From positions 1 to 18,596 of the forward strand of contig JAOAEQ010000006.1 of the NCBI GenBank assembly GCA_026416715.1: 18,596 nucleotides of DNA. Reading direction: 5' to 3'. This document shows, piece by piece, positions 15,825-18,596 of this stretch. The stretch comes from a bacterium (GTDB lineage Bacteria > UBP4 > UBA4092 > JAOAEQ01). The position numbers and the translations under genes were made by a program. Each line of letters begins with the position of its first letter. The first letter of the stretch is position 1. Below the pieces are notes generated by a model that worked only from the letters and a program-made list of their open reading frames with translations, was not told the DNA's origin and ran no database searches.

Positions 15825-16541
15825 CTATTTAAACTCATATACCAGGTCATCTCCGGTATTAATCCAACCATCTTTGCCCGTACAAACGATAGCAAATTGT
15901 TCTATGGTGGCAACACTATAACTAAGGATAATCTGAACCCCGCGATAATCAAATTCACGATGATTTTGTTTTGTCACACTATATGCCACAAGCCGATATG
16001 TTCCACCCCAAGGATCTATCGGCATTCCTCCTGTGGATAAATCGTAGAGTGGAACCTGTCGCTGATAATTCACAAACGGACCCTTCCATTTCTGTGCATC
16101 TCCTTTTAACATATCTCGAATTCGTCTTACTGGACTAGCATACTCGGGCTCCTGTCCACTTAATGCAGTTGTATCAGATGCAATGACATAATACCCACCA
16201 CCATCGTTAAATGGCCGGTTCCCAATACAATCCGGATCGTTAACCGCCGGATAATCCGATTGATATCCCGGCACATCATTTAATACACTCAATGGAACAA
16301 AATAACCATAGTACATTTCAACCATTTTTTCCGCTTCAGCTATTTGCCGCATTTCGGCATACGCCGCGGTTTTTTTCGCTTCATCTCGTTTTCCCTGATA
16401 TACCGAAAACGCAATAACGGTAATGATTCCAACCACGACGACTGTCGCTAGTACTTCAATAAACGTAAACCCATACTTACCATATAATGTTATATTGTTA
16501 ACAAATCTGTGGAATCGGATTTTTTTAATCTGTGTAATCAT
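15825..16541 (-). CDS. GspG-related pseudopilin with repeat-derived leader
   Basis: 238 residues from ATG 16541, the only in-frame start codon before the prepilin site. The signal is GKYG|FTFIEVLATVVVVGIITVIAFSVY. The helix region DEAKKTAAYAEMRQIAEAEKMVEMYYGYFVPLSVLNDVPGY resembles the next upstream gene. Then come WKGPFVNYQR, IDPWGGTYRLVAYS, an IEQFAIVCTGKDG block and the tail NTGDDLVYEFK. The first 13 codons are a dispersed-repeat sequence (ATGATTACACAG...). The upstream gene's stop is only 6 nt before this ATG and there is no SD, so expression probably depends on translational coupling. It is a pilin-like fibre or minor subunit by inference; the exact role is unknown. Confidence 0.85.
   Translation of the reverse strand: MITQIKKIRFHRFVNNITLYGKYGFTFIEVLATVVVVGIITVIAFSVYQGKRDEAKKTAAYAEMRQIAEAEKMVEMYYGYFVPLSVLNDVPGYQSDYPAVNDPDCIGNRPFNDGGGYYVIASDTTALSGQEPEYASPVRRIRDMLKGDAQKWKGPFVNYQRQVPLYDLSTGGMPIDPWGGTYRLVAYSVTKQNHREFDYRGVQIILSYSVATIEQFAIVCTGKDGWINTGDDLVYEFK
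16504..16539 (-). repeat. GATTACACAGATT-type dispersed repeat overlapping a pseudopilin start
   Basis: On the minus strand GATTACACAGATT (complement of 16527-16539) is followed by GATTCCACAGATT (complement of 16504-16516). This is the same unit and a similar period (23 bp) as in the pilB-pilC spacer. The pseudopilin ATG (16541-16539) overlaps the first base of the repeat, and the repeat encodes its residues from Ile2 to about Phe13. A decayed relative may lie at 17924-17949. Confidence 0.6.
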
Positions 16542-16547
16542 ATATTT

Positions 16548-17243
16548 TTAGAAATAGACGATAATATCATCACCAAGATATCCGGTTAACGGATTAAAAT
16601 CTAACGTTGTATTTTTTCCATAACTCAAAATAGCGAACCGATCTAAAGCACCGGTTAACGGCGGGTCTACCTCTTTTACTCCATAATTGAATGGGTATCG
16701 ATTATCCCGAGCGACATTATCAGGACCAAATAAACGATATGGACTCCCCCAAGGGTCAAGGGGAATACCATATTTTGTTTCCGACAGTGGCATGGTTTCT
16801 TCAGGAGTATTATCATTGGTATATACCCCTAGCAGATTCGATTTCGGTCCTTTCTGTTTAAACTGGATATAAGGACCTTGCCATTCACCAGCTAAATTCG
16901 CATTCGTTTTCGTTAACGAATACGCTCCTGACGTTTCGATTGCATAACCATATTCATATTCTATTGCATATTCAATCCATCCCATCGTATTATTTGACGG
17001 TATCGTGCTATGAACATCATTTAATACACGTAAACTCACATAATAACCGGTATCCAGTTCAACCGCTTGTTCTGCTTTAACCAGTTGCATCATTTCTGAC
17101 CGAGCGGTGGCATATTTTGCTTCATCTGACCGCTGGGTATATCGCGATACAGCTACCGCTACCAGAACGCCTACTATAATAACGGCTATTAAAACTTCTA
17201 AAATCGTAAATCCTTTCTGCTGATATTTTGGATATATCATCAT
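16548..17243 (-). CDS. GspG-related pseudopilin
   Basis: 231 residues. ATG 17243 has a GGAGG SD 8 nt upstream; a second ATG follows directly. The leader MMIYPKYQQKG precedes FTILEVLIAVIIVGVLVAVAVSRY, with Glu at +5. The helix region RSDEAKYATARSEMMQLVKAEQAVELDTGYYVSLRVLNDV aligns with the neighbouring paralogues. The globular part has WQGPYIQFKQ, a Thr/Glu-rich loop, IPLDPWGSPYRLFGPDN, DRFAILSYGKNTTLD and the tail GYLGDDIIVYF. A variable loop between the W-x-G-P-Y and DPWG motifs is longer than in the other paralogues. It is 55 bp from the next gene upstream and 6 bp from the gene downstream, so clearly in an operon. Confidence 0.88.
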   Translation of the reverse strand: MMIYPKYQQKGFTILEVLIAVIIVGVLVAVAVSRYTQRSDEAKYATARSEMMQLVKAEQAVELDTGYYVSLRVLNDVHSTIPSNNTMGWIEYAIEYEYGYAIETSGAYSLTKTNANLAGEWQGPYIQFKQKGPKSNLLGVYTNDNTPEETMPLSETKYGIPLDPWGSPYRLFGPDNVARDNRYPFNYGVKEVDPPLTGALDRFAILSYGKNTTLDFNPLTGYLGDDIIVYF

Positions 17244-17297
17244 ACAAGAAGCCTCCGTTTTTATTCACGTAACTCACGTATTCAATTTATTCGGATT

Positions 17298-17897
17298 TTA
17301 AAATTTCAACATAATATCATCGCCGACCGGCGGTCCCCACGGTGCCGTGGAATCACTTTCAAAAACATAATTCGGTCCGCTACTCCAAATCACTCCGGCG
17401 GGTATATTATATGCAGTGTCTTGCGAACCATAAACACGATAGGGTTTCCCCCATGGGTCAAGCGGCAAATTCAGAGTCGTATCAAACTTCTGATATTGCA
17501 AATATGGTCCTTTCCATGCATCGCCAACGTTCGCTAGCACCGGTTGCATCGGGTCACCGTTAACAAAATAGCCGGTAGAATAATTTGACCATTGTCCAGC
17601 AGCTAACCAAGTATCATAACTCCAAACAGTTACCGTTGCGTATGGCGATTGGGGAACCTGCATTAAATTACTCGGAAAAACGAAATAGCCAGTTTCCGCA
17701 TACGCTAGCGATTCTGCTTTTCCAATCTGCTGCATTTCATCGCGAGCAGCGGTAATTTTTGTTTCTTCGGTTTTTTTCCAATAAATAGGAATTGCTATCA
17801 GCGCTAAAATCGCAACTATCGCTACGACGGTCACAATCTCAGCGGCAGTGAACCCATACCGATTGTGATTATTATTAAATTTGGTCATGAACCCCAT
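17298..17897 (-). CDS. GspG-related pseudopilin
   Basis: 199 residues. ATG 17897 has a GAGGGAG SD upstream; ATG 17888 is a less likely alternative. The leader MGFMTKFNNNHNRYG precedes FTAAEIVTVVAIVAILALIAIPIYW, with Glu at +5. The helix KKTEETKITAARDEMQQIGKAESLAYAETGYFVFPSNL is followed by AWKGPYLQYQK, LPLDPWGKPYRVYGSQD, a short VIWSSGPN segment and the tail GPPVGDDIMLKF. It is the shortest complete member of the minus-strand array after the gspG-like gene. An 85-bp spacer separates it from the partial gene upstream; that spacer holds a short palindrome TTTCTATAATAGAAA (about 17960-17974) and a decayed GATTACA repeat. Confidence 0.87.
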   Translation of the reverse strand: MGFMTKFNNNHNRYGFTAAEIVTVVAIVAILALIAIPIYWKKTEETKITAARDEMQQIGKAESLAYAETGYFVFPSNLMQVPQSPYATVTVWSYDTWLAAGQWSNYSTGYFVNGDPMQPVLANVGDAWKGPYLQYQKFDTTLNLPLDPWGKPYRVYGSQDTAYNIPAGVIWSSGPNYVFESDSTAPWGPPVGDDIMLKF

Positions 17898-17982
17898 AAA
17901 CGATTTTCTCCCTCTTTTTAAGCGATTACAGTGATTAAACCATAGATTTTACCTTTATTGTTTCTATAATAGAAAAGTCGAG

Positions 17983-18596
17983 TTAAAATAAATAAATTAA
18001 ATCGTCTACACGTCGTTTCGCCGGACTCTGCCGATAATATGGGCTTCCTACCGTAGTAATATCTGATAACGTTAATTGTTTAAATCGATACGTTTGTCCA
18101 GCTTCTTCAATAACATATTCTGGCCAACCGTTTGGTCCGTTACTAATTATCATTGCTGTTGTCGGAATATCAGTAGGATTGATAATAAACAGTCCTGTTG
18201 AATTGACTGTATAGGACGAAGTAGAGTCGCTTTTAAGTAAAACAAGGCGATATGGGTTCCCCCAACTATCACACGGGTCACCTTTTTTAAAAACCGGTAG
18301 AATCTGCCATGCTGTAATCGGATGTTCATTGCCCCAAGCATCAACGACTATATCACCCTCAAACAATTTCTTCTCCGCAACCTGCGGCGAAAGATATGGA
18401 CCGTGCCAGGCTGTAGAACTAATTGTTATACCTAAGCGAGGGTCAGCTAACGGAACTCCGCCGCCGAGAAAATCAGCATAGACATCTTTTGCTGGCAATT
18501 CAGGTGAAGCAAGGTCGCTAAACCTCCAGAATACACCTGTATCATTATGCGCCCACGTCTCAGCGGTAGCTAATAACCGCATTTCTTCATACGCAG
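17983..18596 (-). CDS. pseudopilin-like protein, C-terminal part (5' end beyond the window)
   Basis: The frame is open through the right edge. An ATG at 18582 is internal, because the codons upstream (AYEE) continue the helix pattern of the paralogues (AYEEMRLLATAETWAHNDTGVFW, compare AYAEMRQIAEAEK). The visible ~203 residues have AWHGPYLSPQ, then two D-x-W-G-N motifs (VVDAWGNEHPI and CDSWGNPYRLVLL) where the others have one, an IISNGPNGWPEYV block and the tail RRVDDLIYLF. The prepilin signal itself lies outside the window, so pilin-like identity rests on alignment with the four neighbours. It is the first visible gene of the minus-strand array. Confidence 0.75.
   Translation of the reverse strand, partial: AYEEMRLLATAETWAHNDTGVFWRFSDLASPELPAKDVYADFLGGGVPLADPRLGITISSTAWHGPYLSPQVAEKKLFEGDIVVDAWGNEHPITAWQILPVFKKGDPCDSWGNPYRLVLLKSDSTSSYTVNSTGLFIINPTDIPTTAMIISNGPNGWPEYVIEEAGQTYRFKQLTLSDITTVGSPYYRQSPAKRRVDDLIYLF

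Overview
The window looks like chromosome from an uncultivated, Gram-negative-type bacterium. It is moderately AT-rich (about 40-45% GC by eye), carries type IV pilus (T4P) motor genes and secreted proteins with signal peptides, and has intergenic spaces full of short palindromic dispersed repeats. I cannot place it in a phylum from sequence alone. No tRNA, rRNA, CRISPR array, transposase or phage gene is visible.

Layout. Positions 1-2100 (minus strand) hold a secreted-protein pair: a 596-residue exported protein with four internal repeats and two tandem jelly-roll-like modules, then the start of a second exported protein that runs off the left edge. They read from a strong predicted promoter at 2390-2418 through a leader of about 280 nt. 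That leader contains a structured element (A) with a diverged second copy (B) at 14103-14206. Positions 2101-2755 are non-coding and also hold a cluster of three CAAAC/GTTTG hairpins in front of a plus-strand GHL10-type glycosyl-hydrolase-like lipoprotein/secreted protein (2810-4231). Positions 4591-10851 (plus) are a T4P motor operon, pilB-pilT-pilB-pilC, with a good sigma70-type promoter at 4515-4543 and a predicted rho-independent terminator at 10959-11036. The three spacers of 80-160 bp inside the operon are made largely of inverted-repeat elements. uvrA (11077-14028) follows.

Convergent to uvrA, positions 14292-18596 (minus) are a run of six pilin-like/GspG-like pseudopilin genes, the last running off the right edge. 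All share a W-x-G-P-[YF] motif, then D-x-W-x-x-x-Y, then a D-D-[IL] motif near the C-terminus. Five have visible class III prepilin signals (G|[FI]T-x-x-E), so a prepilin peptidase encoded elsewhere should process them.

How they fit together (inference). The PilB/PilT/PilC set powers and anchors a T4P-like fibre, and the pseudopilins are candidate fibre subunits or minor tip subunits. The exported repeat protein, the beta-helix-like protein and the GHL10-like protein may be surface or secreted products of the same cell, but no direct link to the pilus is visible. The most interesting items are the duplicated 104-nt structured element, the pseudopilin whose start codon and leader peptide are written in a dispersed-repeat sequence, and the expanded GspG-like paralogue array.
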